Source: Paragyromitra xinjiangensis | Lineage: Eukaryota; Ascomycota; Pezizomycetes; Pezizales; Discinaceae | DNA length: 64,000 bases | Assembly: GCA_038503065.1 (NCBI GenBank) | Contig: JBCAMK010000013.1 | Span: forward strand, 620,001-684,000 | Direction of reading: 5' to 3' | Shown here: positions 24,901 through 36,152 of the stretch, in pieces | How positions within the stretch are numbered: position 1 is the stretch's first letter | How the letters are laid out: every line of letters begins with the position of its first letter | Program-made: the position numbers and the translations under genes | Notes under the pieces: model-generated | Database searches by the model: none | What the model was told of the DNA's origin: nothing | What the model saw: the letters and a program-made list of their open reading frames with translations, nothing else

Positions 24901-27768
24901 CTGGGATTTTGAAGTTACGTATCAGTACCTGCAGCTGCTATCTGCAAAGCCTTCATGCGGACAATACGATCGGAGATTGCTCTACTCTGGAGTAGAACCA
25001 TGGAAAGAGATATTGCCGAAGACGCCAACTGTTTGCAAGTACCGTACTATCTGGCGAAATTCGGTTTGGTGCTAGTACAAAAGTAGTAAACGCTAGCTTA
25101 AACTGCCTGTTTTCTTGCTTTTTACCTATATTAATCCCTGCTAGCGTTAAACAGAATTCCACCAGATATACGGTATATGACTTAGTCAATATGGTACCGA
25201 ATCGGAGGCTGGCTCAAATACCGGGCCCTGATAGCCTAGAATGCATATTTTCGTTAGGTGGGAGCAAATAAAGATAAGGTTCTCGGGTCACTTGAATAGT
25301 TGGAAGTTTTTGGCTCTTCGTATACAATCAAAACAGGTGTCAAGTGCTGTGCCTGTACTGAATATGTGACCTTTTACGGTGTAGAGGCAGGTAGATTTAC
25401 AATGCCACAGACCTACAAACACATCTGAATGCATATGGCTGGGGCGCTGGCTGATCCGAATACCGGACCCGGTGCGGTCGGTAATTATGGTTATGGCTGT
25501 GGAGAATCCAGTGGAATTAGCAGCTGACTGGCTGATAGGGTTACTCTTTTGTCCTCTGGTTTTATTTTCCGGAAAATACTATTGGGGTGCTGTCCTTATC
25601 GAGAAATTGGCTGTGATCATACAGAAGTGGTAGTAGGCAAAACATCAAAGTTCCTTAAGATACTAACATTCACTCTTGAGCTCAGCTGCAAGACCTCTAC
25701 AGATTATGCATCTATGGCCTGGTAGAATAGTGTTGGCTGGGCCCGCACGTATGTAGGTTCTTATTATCTATCGTGAAAAGCTTGGTAGTTGGTATCCCTG
25801 AAATGCGGGGAGGGAGTGTGGTAGAATACTCCAGAAGCGCCCACAACCCCCATAATCCGACTAACAAGTTCCATAAAGGGTTGTTAGTGTAGTGGCTTTA
25901 ACGTTTGCGTGCATTCTCGCATGTTTCGTCGGTAGATGTGCGTACGGGTCATATGCAGCTTCATGTAGACCTGGGCCGGTTGAGAAACTCCATGAGATCA
26001 CAAATATCAAGTTCCCGGCCACGAGGATATAGTCGCACCTTGACCAAGGGAGATTGGTAGTACCTAGATCGGTAGTACTAAAGCGATCGATATCTGCCAG
26101 GCTGTCTTGGTACTCAGAGGTCACTTAAGTTGCACACCTCACTTAATCACATGTTATAGATCGCAAGCTTTCCTGGCCTAGGGAGTATGCAGGCGTTTCA
26201 GTTTCAGGTTTCTTCAGCCCCCATGGCCAGGGACCCTTCAGCAAAGTCCCCCACAGGTGTTTATCTACCACAGGTTCTTTATGCGGTAGGGTAGTCCCAG
26301 GGATGTTAATTGGTTTATCATTGGAAAAAATATCGCATTCTGCAGGTTGATCGTGAACAGCTAATACACGGAGGCCCCAATTGCAATAGCTAGATTCTGC
26401 GCATGCTGCTGGGTTATAGGTTAACCATCCCGTTGATCAGAAACTGATCGGGTATAAGCAAAGTCACGCTGGGAAATTACCAAGGTTTAGTGAAGCTTAA
26501 AGACATGCGTAGTACCTCAAATCCCCGCTCAGCGAATTTCCTGCTCACCGGATATTTCGTCTGTTGGGGAAATAGCTAATCACCAGGGACTGGCTGATCT
26601 AGACGGTCGCTATTCTTACTTTAGAGATCGTTTTTTCCGGACCCCTAGCATTCGGAGGATAGTAATCAGTAAGCTCCCCACGTTGGCCAAAGACTACATT
26701 AATTGCACTAGAATACTGGCCTTTTCGCTATCAGATTTTGGTCTCTAGGAGACATTACATGTCGCCCAAGCTAGAGAAGGAGACAGATTAATTAGTCGGT
26801 GCGGATTATTGCAATCTCCGAGCCCAAATGTGCAGAATTAATCGTTTGGTATCGATGTGCACTTGGGAAACCCGTGGGTCTGGCGACAAATCTGTTCCTG
26901 GAAATGGCGAGTACATACGTTAAAGATGAGACGGAAGCGGTAATTTATTTGTTGTGTATAGCACGGTTATAGTTTTTTGTATAGAGTTTTCCAATATTAC
27001 TAGCGATACCACTTAGTAAGTACAAATATATACATGCTACTAAGATTGAATACCTGAATGCACTATTTCCTTCTTGTCCGCTCTCACGTGAGAGGGAAAA
27101 CCACCAACATTACCAGCACCAATATATACACCTCGGCCGATCGCGAGTGATGTTCAATGATGATAGCCTCAGTCTATACTGCATGCAGTAGTGAGGGTAC
27201 TCTAACCGCATGAGTTTGCAGGCTGTGCTGAGAGTAAAAGAATTTCCACCCATGTGCAGCAGATAGGTTTGTTACCTCTAGCACAAGTTGTACATGTGGA
27301 ACTTGAGAACATTCACATGCGCCAGATACATAACTATGCTCGCTGGCCATGCATCTTGAACGGGAAGATTTGACCGCCAGTCATTGTCTGAGTGAATTAA
27401 ATTGTGTCTCTGGCTAATTTGTGGCTTTGTTGTTAACGTTCCGATTGGAAGAAGGTGGTTATCGAAAGGATGACTGAGGCAAAAAAATATCTGGTGAATT
27501 CGAAAATTATTCGAGAACGTTAAACCCCAATCTCTCAACAAGGAAGCCAGGGGGGGAGGGATGGATCTAGGCTGTGTGAATTCGGTGTGAATTCGTGCAT
27601 TGCTTAACTTTGCTCTGGTTTATCTGCACGAGCCTACGATCACTCATCGATTGCCAGGTATTCCTGCTGGAAGGAGGTGTTTTACCTACTTGTGCGATGT
27701 AAGGTACGATCTTCATGCGCAGCTTTCTACTTGTCAATCGCTTACTTTCGTGTGCACAATCGAGCCTT

Positions 27769-27906
27769 CTCGGGGTAGGCATGGCACGATGAACCTAAAC
27801 ATACGCTTTGTTGGTAGAGATTTCTGATTCGCCCTCACCTAACACACCAAGAGATTGATTGCTCGACTCGCACCTGCATGGTCAGGTTCCTCATGCCTGC
27901 TCCGAG
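27769..27906. mobile_element. MITE family A, copy 2 (138 bp, diverged)
   Basis: Reads as the reverse complement of copy 1 (16337-16469) along almost its whole length. Its ends are CTCGGGGTAGGCATG at 27769 and CATGCCTGCTCCGAG at 27892-27906. The internal block TTGTTGGTAGAGATTT...ATTCGCCCTCA also matches the reverse complement of copy 1. Its left repeat carries several substitutions and a small insertion, and the flanking TA is no longer visible, so this copy is older. Confidence 0.8.
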
Positions 27907-28176
27907 TGCATACTGCCAAAAAGTGTGCTTCGTATAGATTTCTTCTGGAAACGGGCTCAGCTACGTATGAAAACGTCAGTGTTTCACATTTAAAAGTTTC
28001 CAACGGGTTTAGGCACTGTCAGGTCAGTTGCTGATCAACAAACTAGAGCTCTCCTCAGCCTACTTTGCCGTTTCATTGCGCGTGGTAGCCTACTAATCTC
28101 CATTTCCTAGTTTCTGCCTTAAATATGTCTTTTATCGCAGCAAGAAAATACTCACTAGAAATATCTGGAATCGGTT

Positions 28177-28182
28177 TATAAA
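28177..28182 (+). promoter_or_regulatory. TATA box candidate
   Basis: TATAAA (context GTTTATAAAGG) lies 77 bases upstream of the ATG at 28259, followed by a pyrimidine-rich leader. This is a usual arrangement for an ascomycete promoter and is the main non-coding support for the small gene that follows. Confidence 0.45.
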
Positions 28183-28258
28183 GGACTCTATCCCTGTGAC
28201 CCTAGTATCAGTCCCCTCGACCTCCATATCCACACAAGCTCCTCTAGCTCCTCCTAAA

Positions 28259-28540
28259 ATGACAAGAAAATCGACTACCAGGCACCATTGCCCCAGACAG
28301 AAGTTCGGTAACTGCATCCGTGCAGGTGGAATTTGTACGAAACACCAAGAGATATGCCCAATTCATCAGAGATGCCATCTCCAGGATGAGCCTTGCAGAG
28401 ACTGTGATACAGAGAAAGAGAAGGAAGAGGAGAAAAATCAAAAGAAGGAGGATGATGACCAAGGAGGAAGTATGGAGAAGAAAAAGCAAGAAACGGAGAG
28501 CGGCAATCAGAAGCACAGGTTGAACTTGTGGAGGAAATAA
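28259..28540 (+). CDS. Candidate small Cys/His-rich protein
   Basis: A 93-aa open frame that I cannot assign to a named family. Residues 9-49 contain eight Cys and several His in a tight pattern (HHC, then NCIRAGGICTKHQEIC, PIHQRCH, EPCRDC), which could bind zinc. The remainder is a strongly charged Glu/Lys tail, probably disordered or coiled. The frame is open upstream to 28196, but the ATG at 28259 has an AAAATG context and sits 77 bases after a TATA box. No signal peptide or membrane segment is visible. It is an isolated gene in a gene-poor region. The charged tail could be a low-complexity artefact, so the case rests on the Cys/His block and the promoter. Confidence 0.42.
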   Translation: MTRKSTTRHHCPRQKFGNCIRAGGICTKHQEICPIHQRCHLQDEPCRDCDTEKEKEEEKNQKKEDDDQGGSMEKKKQETESGNQKHRLNLWRK

Positions 28541-29689
28541 ACACCCGAGTCCTTATGTTTTATACACGATTCTGCAAAAGGTATGCTCGAGCTCCTGATA
28601 ACCCCTGACAGGCCGAACGCAAGAATTTTCCCCAGATTTTGAAACTAATTTAGTATTGTCATTTGTGTTTCAGGACTCATGTAAGCGTCTTTCAACCACC
28701 AACCTCCGGTACGGGATGTGCGATTAGGGTTAGAGCCTTCGAAGTGTCTGGCTTGTAGGGAGGGTTGCTCTCTTTGTGGCTGTTAGCCGGGGTGGTATAG
28801 GGGAGCAGGGCTATCCGGAGCTGGTTCTAGATAAACCCTTATTTAAGTTTTAGGTCGCGATCGGTGTCTTACCCAAATGTTCCAAGGCTTAAGGCCTCTT
28901 CCCTTCCAAGCCTCGGCCGGCTTATTGTCAAAGTATCACATATATAGATCTAGACTAGACCAGCTGCAAAGTCAATAGTAGATGATGTGATTAAGGGTGC
29001 CGCTTCTGGGGGCCTGTCATGATTGAATCCAATCAAACCTGCACTCTTGTTATACTTTCCCGTTGGGTTCTAAAACACAATTGTATCTCCGAAAATGCGC
29101 TGTTACATCTTTTGGGCACTACAAGGTCAACTGTGATTTCTGACCTACGAGAATGACAACCGTTTCCTACTAGGTCTAGATCGATCTCAACCCATAGATA
29201 CGCATCGGAAGAGTTCATCCCATACTCCGGTAAAGCTGGCCCCTATTGGTGGAATCTCTCTTATTGATCAGGTTCTAGTCGATTATAATTTTGCATTGAG
29301 CCACAGCTACAGGGGGTGTCAACTTTTTACCGGGACCATGGGATAGAAGGCATCTATGCCAGTTCTCCTAGCCAGGCCCCGAGCCCTTGGGTTATGATAG
29401 CGCTATAATCCAGCCGGCCATAAAATGCCCAGCAGAATAGATATAAAAGCAATAAATAAAGTGCCAAGATGCTTTATATGGTATCTACGATACTACAAGC
29501 TACATGTGAGCAGCTAGGCGAACCTAATAAAATAAAAGTAAATAAATGTTGGGCTAGGTTTCAGCTCTACTAAACTGCACTAAACAAGTGCTAAGTTACC
29601 CGGATTCGGACAAATGTTTTTCCGTTTCCGCTCCCCTTGCCATCACATGAAGCTTGAGCTTAACCTCAGGCCGAGTAGCAACTTGGACC
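28541..29689. other. Intergenic, no gene seen
   Basis: Short broken frames only. The right end should contain the promoter of the TRAPPC2L gene that starts at 29690. Confidence 0.5.
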
Positions 29690-30270
29690 ATGGCCTCCCC
29701 ACGAATCGCTTGCATCGCTATCATTGGCAAAAATGTGTGCTTCTACATTCTTCATCATTTCTTGAGCTCGCTGACCTGATCTAGAACTCCCCTCTCCATC
29801 TCTCAACCTTCCCAGCAACTTCCAACACCCTAAAATATCACTTTCTCACACACGCAACCCTCGACGTTTTCCAGGCTCGACTTCCGCTCAAGTCGAATGG
29901 AGACAGTGACTTTGGCCTCTTATACTCTGTCGACGAAGGGCTGGCGGCATATGGGTGGTTGACGAATACGGGGGTGAAGATTATTATTGTTGTGGATGTG
30001 AGTGGTGGTGGGGCTGGGACATCAGCCATGAAGGATGGAGAGCTTAAGCCAGTGTGTTATTGCCTTTTTGCTATAGCCTCAAGAGGGAAATACGTGGATT
30101 AATGTTTGATGGGAGAGGAATAGGTATTCCGAGCGTTACAGACAGCATATATTCACCTTGTTTGCAACCCATTTTATGACAACGACGAGGCGAAACCGAT
30201 TACAAGTAAACGATTCATTGATGATATTAAGCGAATTGGAGAGAACTGGACACCAGGGGTTGCAGTATGA
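29690..30270 (+). CDS. TRAPP complex subunit 2-like protein (TRAPPC2L / Tca17)
   Basis: Longin-fold subunit associated with the TRAPP tethering complexes that act as Rab exchange factors at the Golgi. Three exons: 29690-29734, 29785-30051, 30124-30270, totalling 459 nt, 152 aa. Exon 1 gives MASPRIACIAIIGKN, the family N-terminus. Exon 2 gives NSPLHLSTFP, then the helix ending THATLDVFQARLP, then DFGLLYSVDEGLAAYGWLTN and TGVKIIIVVD. Exon 3 gives FRALQTAYIHLVCNPFY and the end KRFIDDIKRIGENWTPG. These blocks and their order are characteristic of TRAPPC2L. The first intron is 50 nt (GTGTGC...CTAG, with a CTGAC branch). The gene is easily missed because no single open frame is long. The loop after VVD is Gly-rich, as in other fungal members. 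Confidence 0.92.
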
Positions 30271-30719
30271 TTTTGAGTAAGGTGAGAGAAAGAGAACGTT
30301 TTCGAATGGGTTTAGACGGAGACAATGTTCTCCTACATCTTTTTGACTTCCTCTTCACCTATATCTACCCCGTGGTAGAGGAGTACTTCTAGTGGTTCTA
30401 CGACCTATAATTGCACTTTCGCCCTTCTTTAGACTAAGAATTGCCCGCATGATCCGGGGTTTCCCATACTCAACAGCTCTTGCTTGGGGCTAATTCCTTC
30501 CAACGATATCACAAAAACTATTGTCGAATTTAAGAGAATTGTAATTATTACAGAAATATTGATCCCATCACCTTTATGTACAGATGAAATCCTTGACAGT
30601 CTCAACTTAAAGATACTGAAATCGTCAAAGCAACATAACCCACCCGCCCCAAATAATCTGAAAGTTAGGTAACCATGAGTATAGTGGAACGAAATATTAA
30701 CAGAACATAACTCACGCAC
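30271..30719. other. Convergent 3' regions of TRAPPC2L and the PLC-like gene
   Basis: The plus-strand TRAPPC2L gene stops at 30270 and the minus-strand PLC-like gene stops at 30720, so the two 3' UTRs face each other here. No additional gene is seen. Confidence 0.55.
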
Positions 30720-32300
30720 TCATAAAAAAATCGAGATAACAATCGCAATAGTTAAAATATACCAACCTGTCATCTGCAGCTGCAAAGCACTTGACACTCT
30801 TTTTCCACAACACTTTCTATTATACGTCACATTATTCGCTTTCGCCGCAACCTCAAACACAGATCCTTTGCCTGCATCATAGAAGTCGACTAGCAAGAAG
30901 TTAGGATACCTCCCCCACATTTCTGTTCATCGCCATATCAGCTTTTAGGAAATCAAAAAGAGGTTATAGCTCTGCCCGTATGCGTACTTTCACAATCCTG
31001 CGTCTGAGCTCCCAAGGACCCAAACCCAGAAACAGCATTTGTCTGGTTAATAGCCACAGTATTCGGGATTAACAAGACCTTGTTAATGATATCCAACTCA
31101 ACATTGAGGTTATGGTTCGCCATGTATAGTTTTCCTTCTGTATCATCTTTAGGTTGGTCTGGTGGGCGGTCAATGCTGCAGGGGAAAGCGTCATTGGTTT
31201 GGGAGAACGGGGTTTCAAACATGTAACTGAACTCGTCGAGTATATATGGAACGAGACCTTCGTCGGCTTTATAATCTATGAACACTACGGCTCTAGTTCC
31301 TACATAAGTATTCTAGGTCAGATATCGCTCAACCCAGCTGCTGACGTGTCTAGGATATACCTGTCAAGATTATCTCCGAGAGTGTTGGCCATTCGTCGTA
31401 CTTGATATTTCGTTTTGGAGGAACGTAGGCCATATCCGATATGCCAGACTTTTCCATAGGTGTGGTATAGTTACCTATATCCACGAAATCGCCGTTTCCA
31501 ATCAAGATCGTGACGATCTCGAAGGGGTTGCGTTTCAACCAGTCTACCACGACCTTGAGCCAGTCTTCCATCTTCCCAGAATTGAGGACACCACAGCTTT
31601 TCACAGGAGCCATGAGTAAGCACTTAGCCCAGATAGATGCGAGGATTCCTCACTTAGTGTGACAAAGATATAGTGTCCCATTCTCCATGTGAGTTTGACC
31701 TTGAACTGAAATCCAAATTTTAGGAAATTTCGAACTAATCTTTAGATGCAAAGAAATATACATACGCATGCGGACCCCATCATCTAATTGCGTCGTTACA
31801 TCCAAGTGCTGGTTCGCAGCCGCACTATTTTCCCGAATAAACGGGGAATTATGCGTACCCACATACGTGATATTCCCATAGGACCGTCCACAGAACTCGA
31901 CGTGCAGATTGCATGGCTGTGTGTTTTGAGGACGGCGAGAATGTGTGACCGTTTTCGTTCCGTCCAAATGGGTCAATGCTGATGTTGCAGCATGTGCGAT
32001 AGTTTCATTCCGTATCAAAGAGGGTGTAACAGCTGGGTTTGGAGCTTCGTGGTAGTAAGTACCACTTAATACAAGTTCTTGAGGTGTGAATGTGCTCGTT
32101 TTTGTTGCCTGTCCTATCAAGCTTGATGGTGGGTGCCCGGGAGGCCCCGCAGATGGCGAAGGAGTGAAACTGGTCAATGGCACAGATGGGTTTAAAGAAG
32201 TAGCTGTCAATGACGCCTTCAAGATCTGTTGGGCTTGAACGAGCGCTACAAAGCACTGCAAACACCAAAAAGTGAACAAAAATGTCGAAGGGTTCGCCAT
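30720..32300 (-). CDS. Secreted PLC-like phosphodiesterase-fold protein, probable GPI anchor
   Basis: A protein of the PLC-like phosphodiesterase TIM-barrel superfamily (PI-PLC X-type); the fungal members lack proven substrates. Five exons on the minus strand: 32300-31766, 31705-31654, 31596-31361, 31299-30988, 30922-30720, totalling 1338 nt, 445 aa. It has a signal peptide (hydrophobic stretch LFTFWCLQCFVALVQAQ), a Ser/Thr/Pro-rich linker and a Cys-containing entry (CNLHVEFCGRSYGNITYVG). The THNSPF histidine motif, LQGQTHMENGTLYLCHTNC, WPTLSEIILTGTRAVVFIDY, DEFSYMFETPFS and a final NFLLVDFYDAGKGSVFEVAA follow. The C-terminus is a short hydrophobic tail (MTGWYILTIAIVISIFL), consistent with a GPI signal. 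Several NxT/S sites are present. It is divergent from the SUR7-like gene, 349 bases away. Catalytic activity is uncertain. Confidence 0.85.
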
Positions 32301-32649
32301 CTCGAATTCCTGAGTTCTAAGAACAACGTTACATTTAAGTGTTGAGACATCGAAACGATACTACTGAAGGCTAAACTAACCAAAATCAACCACTAGTAAT
32401 AACCTTCTTACTAACCAAGAACGTGTAGATCTTTCGAACTATCGCGACACCAATTTCCACTACAACCAATTGTCGGCCCGAGTATCATAAATACCACAAT
32501 AGTCCCCAGTATATCATGATGCTATATAGTTCAAGCTCAAATCCCAAAAGGGGTACTTCGTAGGTACTATGTCATTGTCAGGCCTGACTTAAATTGAGAA
32601 GAGACCCACAGCGTTCCTGGCCCTGAATCTGTTCCCAATACCCCCCAAA
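32301..32649. promoter_or_regulatory. Divergent promoter, PLC-like gene / SUR7-like gene
   Basis: 349 bases separate the two start codons, which are transcribed away from each other. Both products belong to the cell surface, so joint regulation is possible, but no specific factor site can be named from the sequence. Confidence 0.5.
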
Positions 32650-33625
32650 ATGTCTTACCCCCGGGATTCAAAATCATCCGAAATGCACAATCTCCGAATC
32701 CGCCGGCGAAAACAAATGACTATAGCAGCAGAATTCTGCACCGTTGTTTCCCTTATGACCACAGTCCTAGTTCTCTTAGGTAATACACACCTCAACCCGG
32801 TTGTGGACAATTTTTATTTTCTCAAACTCGACACATCCTCTCTATACCCACTACAGGACTCTGATCTAGCGGAATCAATCATGAAATATATCACAGACCT
32901 CAGTGGTGCCAAGCTAGCCCACTTTTACCAAGTTGGGTTATGGAACTACTGTGAAGGGTACGAGGATAAAGGGATTACATACTGTTCAAAGCCCAGCATA
33001 ACACACTACTTCAACCCAGTAGAGATGATGATATCAAAAGCCCTTCCTGCGGAATACGGCAAGTCACTCCTACAGCATTGAGAACCCACCCCTTCTCCCT
33101 CCTTCAACCCTCCTCCGAAAGTATCTCCATTGACCTACCTATACCTTACAGAACCCAAAACCATGGCCAAAGCCCTCCAAAACGCCCAGACCGCCAGTAA
33201 AGCAATGTTCACCTGCTACTTCCTCAGCAGCACCTTCAGCCTCATCTCCCTCATAACCGGTCCGTCCCCTCTCCTCCCCCACCTAAACCATCCTAACACC
33301 TACAGACTGGATCTCGATTATCTCATCCCGAAACTACCTTCTCACATCCGTATTCTCTTTCACCAGCGCTCTCTTTGCTATTGTCGGTGCGTCAACTTCT
33401 ACGCATTTGTTTGTAAGGTTCTGGTCGTGGCTGGGTGAAATGCCGGGTTTGGCGGTTCATAGTCGGTTGGGCGTGAGTATGTATTTGTGTGTGTGGGTTG
33501 CGACGGTGTTTTCGTGGGCGGGATTTTCGTTCCATTTGAGGATTGCGGTGTTGCCTGCGAGCGGGAAGCCGGGGTGGAAGATGGCAAAACAGGGGGAGAG
33601 TGCGGAGGTGGAGTGGGGGAGGTGA
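32650..33625 (+). CDS. SUR7/PalI-family tetraspan membrane protein
   Basis: SUR7/PalI proteins are four-helix plasma-membrane proteins of fungal eisosomes or pH-sensing complexes. Three exons: 32650-33058, 33152-33259, 33306-33625, totalling 837 nt, 278 aa. Helix 1 is FCTVVSLMTTVLVLLG (about residue 30). The extracellular loop has the family Cys motif WNYCEGYEDKGITYC followed by FNPVEMM. Helices 2-4 are MFTCYFLSSTFSLISLITG, TSVFSFTSALFAIVGAS and YLCVWVATVFSWAGFSF. The second exon must start in phase 1. The only donor in phase 1 is GCAAGT at 33059, so intron 1 (93 nt) is a GC-AG intron; the flanking GT donors give the wrong phase or hit a stop. With it, the conserved TASKAMF joins directly. 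The cytoplasmic tail is short and acidic. Confidence 0.85.
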
Positions 33626-34318
33626 GATGGTGGTGGTAGCGGAAGCGGGTATAAAGCTAGAGGTGCTTGTTAGGAAGTTGGCGTTTATTGTATCATGGAA
33701 TCCAGAATTTAGCTAGGGTTTATTTCGAGTATAGGATAAACATGTCCCGTCTATCGTTGCACGTCGTTAAATCATTACCCCGGTTAACCCAATAAAACTG
33801 CACCACTGCGGATCCCTGCACCTCATCACTCATAGTCTATCACTCTTCCCAGCTCTCACAGCCACACTAGGCGAAAAGAAACATCAAAACTACCCATTGG
33901 CAATGATATTCTACAAACAAACTGCATTACAAGCGATATACCCAAACCGGAACAAAGGAAGAGAAGAAAGAAAAATCCCATAAAACCCTTACAAACCGAA
34001 ACCGAAACCATGAGTTTATAATGATGTAACGATAATGAATAAAAACACACTTGCCGTTTCACAAGGTATCAATCCGCAGTTCTGCTGCCACTGGTATCTC
34101 AAAAGGCAATTGAAAGAGAAAAAAGAAATTCAGGAAAAGGGTATAAAAAAGGTGGAAAATGCCCCTTATCCAGATCGCGTGGTAGAAAAATTGCCCAGTC
34201 CAAAAACAAAAGGCTCCGATCCGGTCCTTGGATATATGTTTCTCCACTGCGCACAAACAAGCTCATCTAATAAACGCCACAATATATGTTCTGTTCCCAA
34301 ACACCCTTGCTGTAAGAG
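33626..34318. other. Convergent 3' regions, no gene
   Basis: The SUR7-like gene (plus) ends at 33625 and the 432-aa gene (minus) ends at 34319. Short frames in between have no recognisable content. Confidence 0.5.
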
Positions 34319-35752
34319 TTACGGCTTCGACGAAGCAGCGTCGTCCACATCCGCCTTTTGCTTTTCACCTCCCGCCCTCTTAGCCACGTCCTGTCCCGGT
34401 GATGGGGCTGGAATTGGTTCTTCTCGTTTTTCCTCCAATATTCGTACTGATGGCTTCGCGTCCTCCGGCTCTTTCCCAATCTTCGACTCTTCCATCCCAT
34501 CTTTCTGCTTCTCCATCTCCTTCTCCACGAACCCTTTCTGCGCCTCTATGCTTCTCTTATGCATTTCCTCCGCCACCCTCACCGCCTCCTTTGCAGCTTT
34601 CATCATCGCCTCCATCCCCTCATCATCCAACACCGCTTTCAACGGAACAGTCTCCTTCTTCCGTCTCGGCTTCACCTTCCCCGCGAACCGAACCTCCGTC
34701 CGATGGAACCGCCACTCTCCTAGTGTCTCCGGATTAAACGAAGCCGTCACGTCGATACCCACAATCATGTTGTTCCCGCCAATCTGGACAATCCCGTCAA
34801 TGATGACATGACCCTTCGGCGGTGGTGGCGGCCGCCACGTGCTTCGTAGTTTCGAGTGGGTATCCCCGAGACCCTTCTTGACGGCTGTGCCGCCGACGGC
34901 GACGAGGTCGCCCATGGTGTCCATTGGCTGGCCGCTGGCTTTGAGGGCTTGCAGCCAGTAGATGGTGTTGGTGATGGAGCTGTAGAGGGAGTAGAATACC
35001 CATGAGGGGTACAGTGTGTTATTGAGACGATGCATGGTGTCCTGTGGGACTGGCCGAGTGACCCATTCGTATCTAAGGGTGGAAAGACGGAGTGGGTGGA
35101 GGATTCCATTGGAGGTAGTTTCGTCGCGGGGAGCGGGGGAGATTTGGAGACCTTTTCGAGTGTATTCAGGGGGTGGGGCGACCCTAAAGGTGTCTTGTGA
35201 GTTTGGGTGAGAGTGAACGGGGTGGAGGGGGGCTCACGGGTAATGATAGTAGAGTATTGATGCTTCTGCTTTCACATTGCCACCGAACTTAGATTTATTG
35301 TTTTTCTCGATATGTTTTACGAGGGTTTCGAGAACCTTGGCTGCGGTTCGTCAGCTAAGGTGTTTTTTCTCTCAAAGCACTGCTCTGAGGCAGGAGGGAG
35401 GTGGGAAGGGGAAAGACTCACTCCGAGCAGCTAGCACTTTCTTTTTATCCTGATTGAATTTTACATATGCCTGAAAGTCAGGATCTGAAGCTTCATATCT
35501 CTTCAGTGGCTCCGCTTGAGCGAATCCAAGAGGTATGAACAATGGTTCCTCCCACCCCCCACCGAATATCTGCAACATGGTGTTCGCCGCAACATGGATT
35601 CCACTCAGTATCAGAAAGGCCCGTACGAAGCCATTAAGGCGTCTGTCCTGCGGGACGAATCGGACTCGGAAGAGTTTATGTTTTTCTTGCTGGGCGGCGA
35701 TTCTGACAGGAACCCGGGAGTACGAGAGGAGTGATTTGAGGTTTCTGAACAT
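34319..35752 (-). CDS. Unrecognised 432-aa protein, probably mitochondrial membrane
   Basis: Three exons on the minus strand: 35752-35422, 35340-35238, 35183-34319, totalling 1299 nt, 432 aa with consistent phases (1 and 2). I do not recognise the family. The N-terminus is basic and free of acidic residues (MFRNLKSLLSYSRVPVRIAA), like a mitochondrial targeting sequence. A hydrophobic helix (FVRAFLILSGIHVAANTM) follows, then a soluble region with ordered-looking blocks (LRYEWVTRPVPQDTMHRLNN, GHVIIDGIVQIGGNNMIVGI, GEWRFHRTEVRFAGKVKPRR). The last 100 residues form a charged helix-rich tail (EEGMEAMMKAAKEAVRVAEE-like heptads) that is probably disordered or coiled. Divergent neighbour: the Vps3844-type gene, 400 bases away. 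Mitochondrial location is inferred from the N-terminus only. Confidence 0.75.
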
Positions 35753-36152
35753 GGTGGAGGCCGGGGAGGGGGGTTGCGGCGTATGCCGCCGGGATGAAGG
35801 GCCTGGACAAGGGAGTGGATATGGGAGTCGCAGATGAGTATAGAGCACGATAGGAAGTCGCCCTGAGCCCGCCGGAGACAGGGGAGGATAGCGAACAGGA
35901 CAGCAGCGGGGAAGTGGCGGGGTGGAGGGGGAGGAGAGAAATATCAGATAGACTAGTCTCGACTCTGGCCGCAGCAGGGGTGATGGAGAGTACGCGTGTC
36001 GGGGTACACGCCAGCACCGAGGCTCATCCACCATAACATCATCACATCGATATTCTCTCCTTCTCCAACCAACGATCGATCATCTCAACACCAACTGAAC
36101 TCTCCCAGATCAACTTCTCCCAGCTCAATATCTTCACCACCGTCACTCTGAA
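35753..36152. promoter_or_regulatory. Divergent promoter, 432-aa gene / Vps3844-type gene
   Basis: The two start codons are 400 bases apart and point away from each other. The segment just before 36153 is C/T- and A-rich (about 36045-36150), a usual fungal leader. No specific regulatory site can be named. Confidence 0.5.

Larger units (their letters stand above)
20546..28258. other. Long gene-poor region with two MITEs
   Basis: About 7.7 kb, AT-rich overall, with short frames broken by many stops. I recognise no protein domain here on either strand. It holds the MITE at 21697-21976 and a second copy of MITE family A at 27769-27906. Parts may be old, mutated repeat or gene sequence, but I cannot name a source from sequence alone. 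Two similar short blocks near 25210 and 25450 (each with AATACCGG after GGCTG) hint at further degenerate repeats. Confidence 0.5.
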
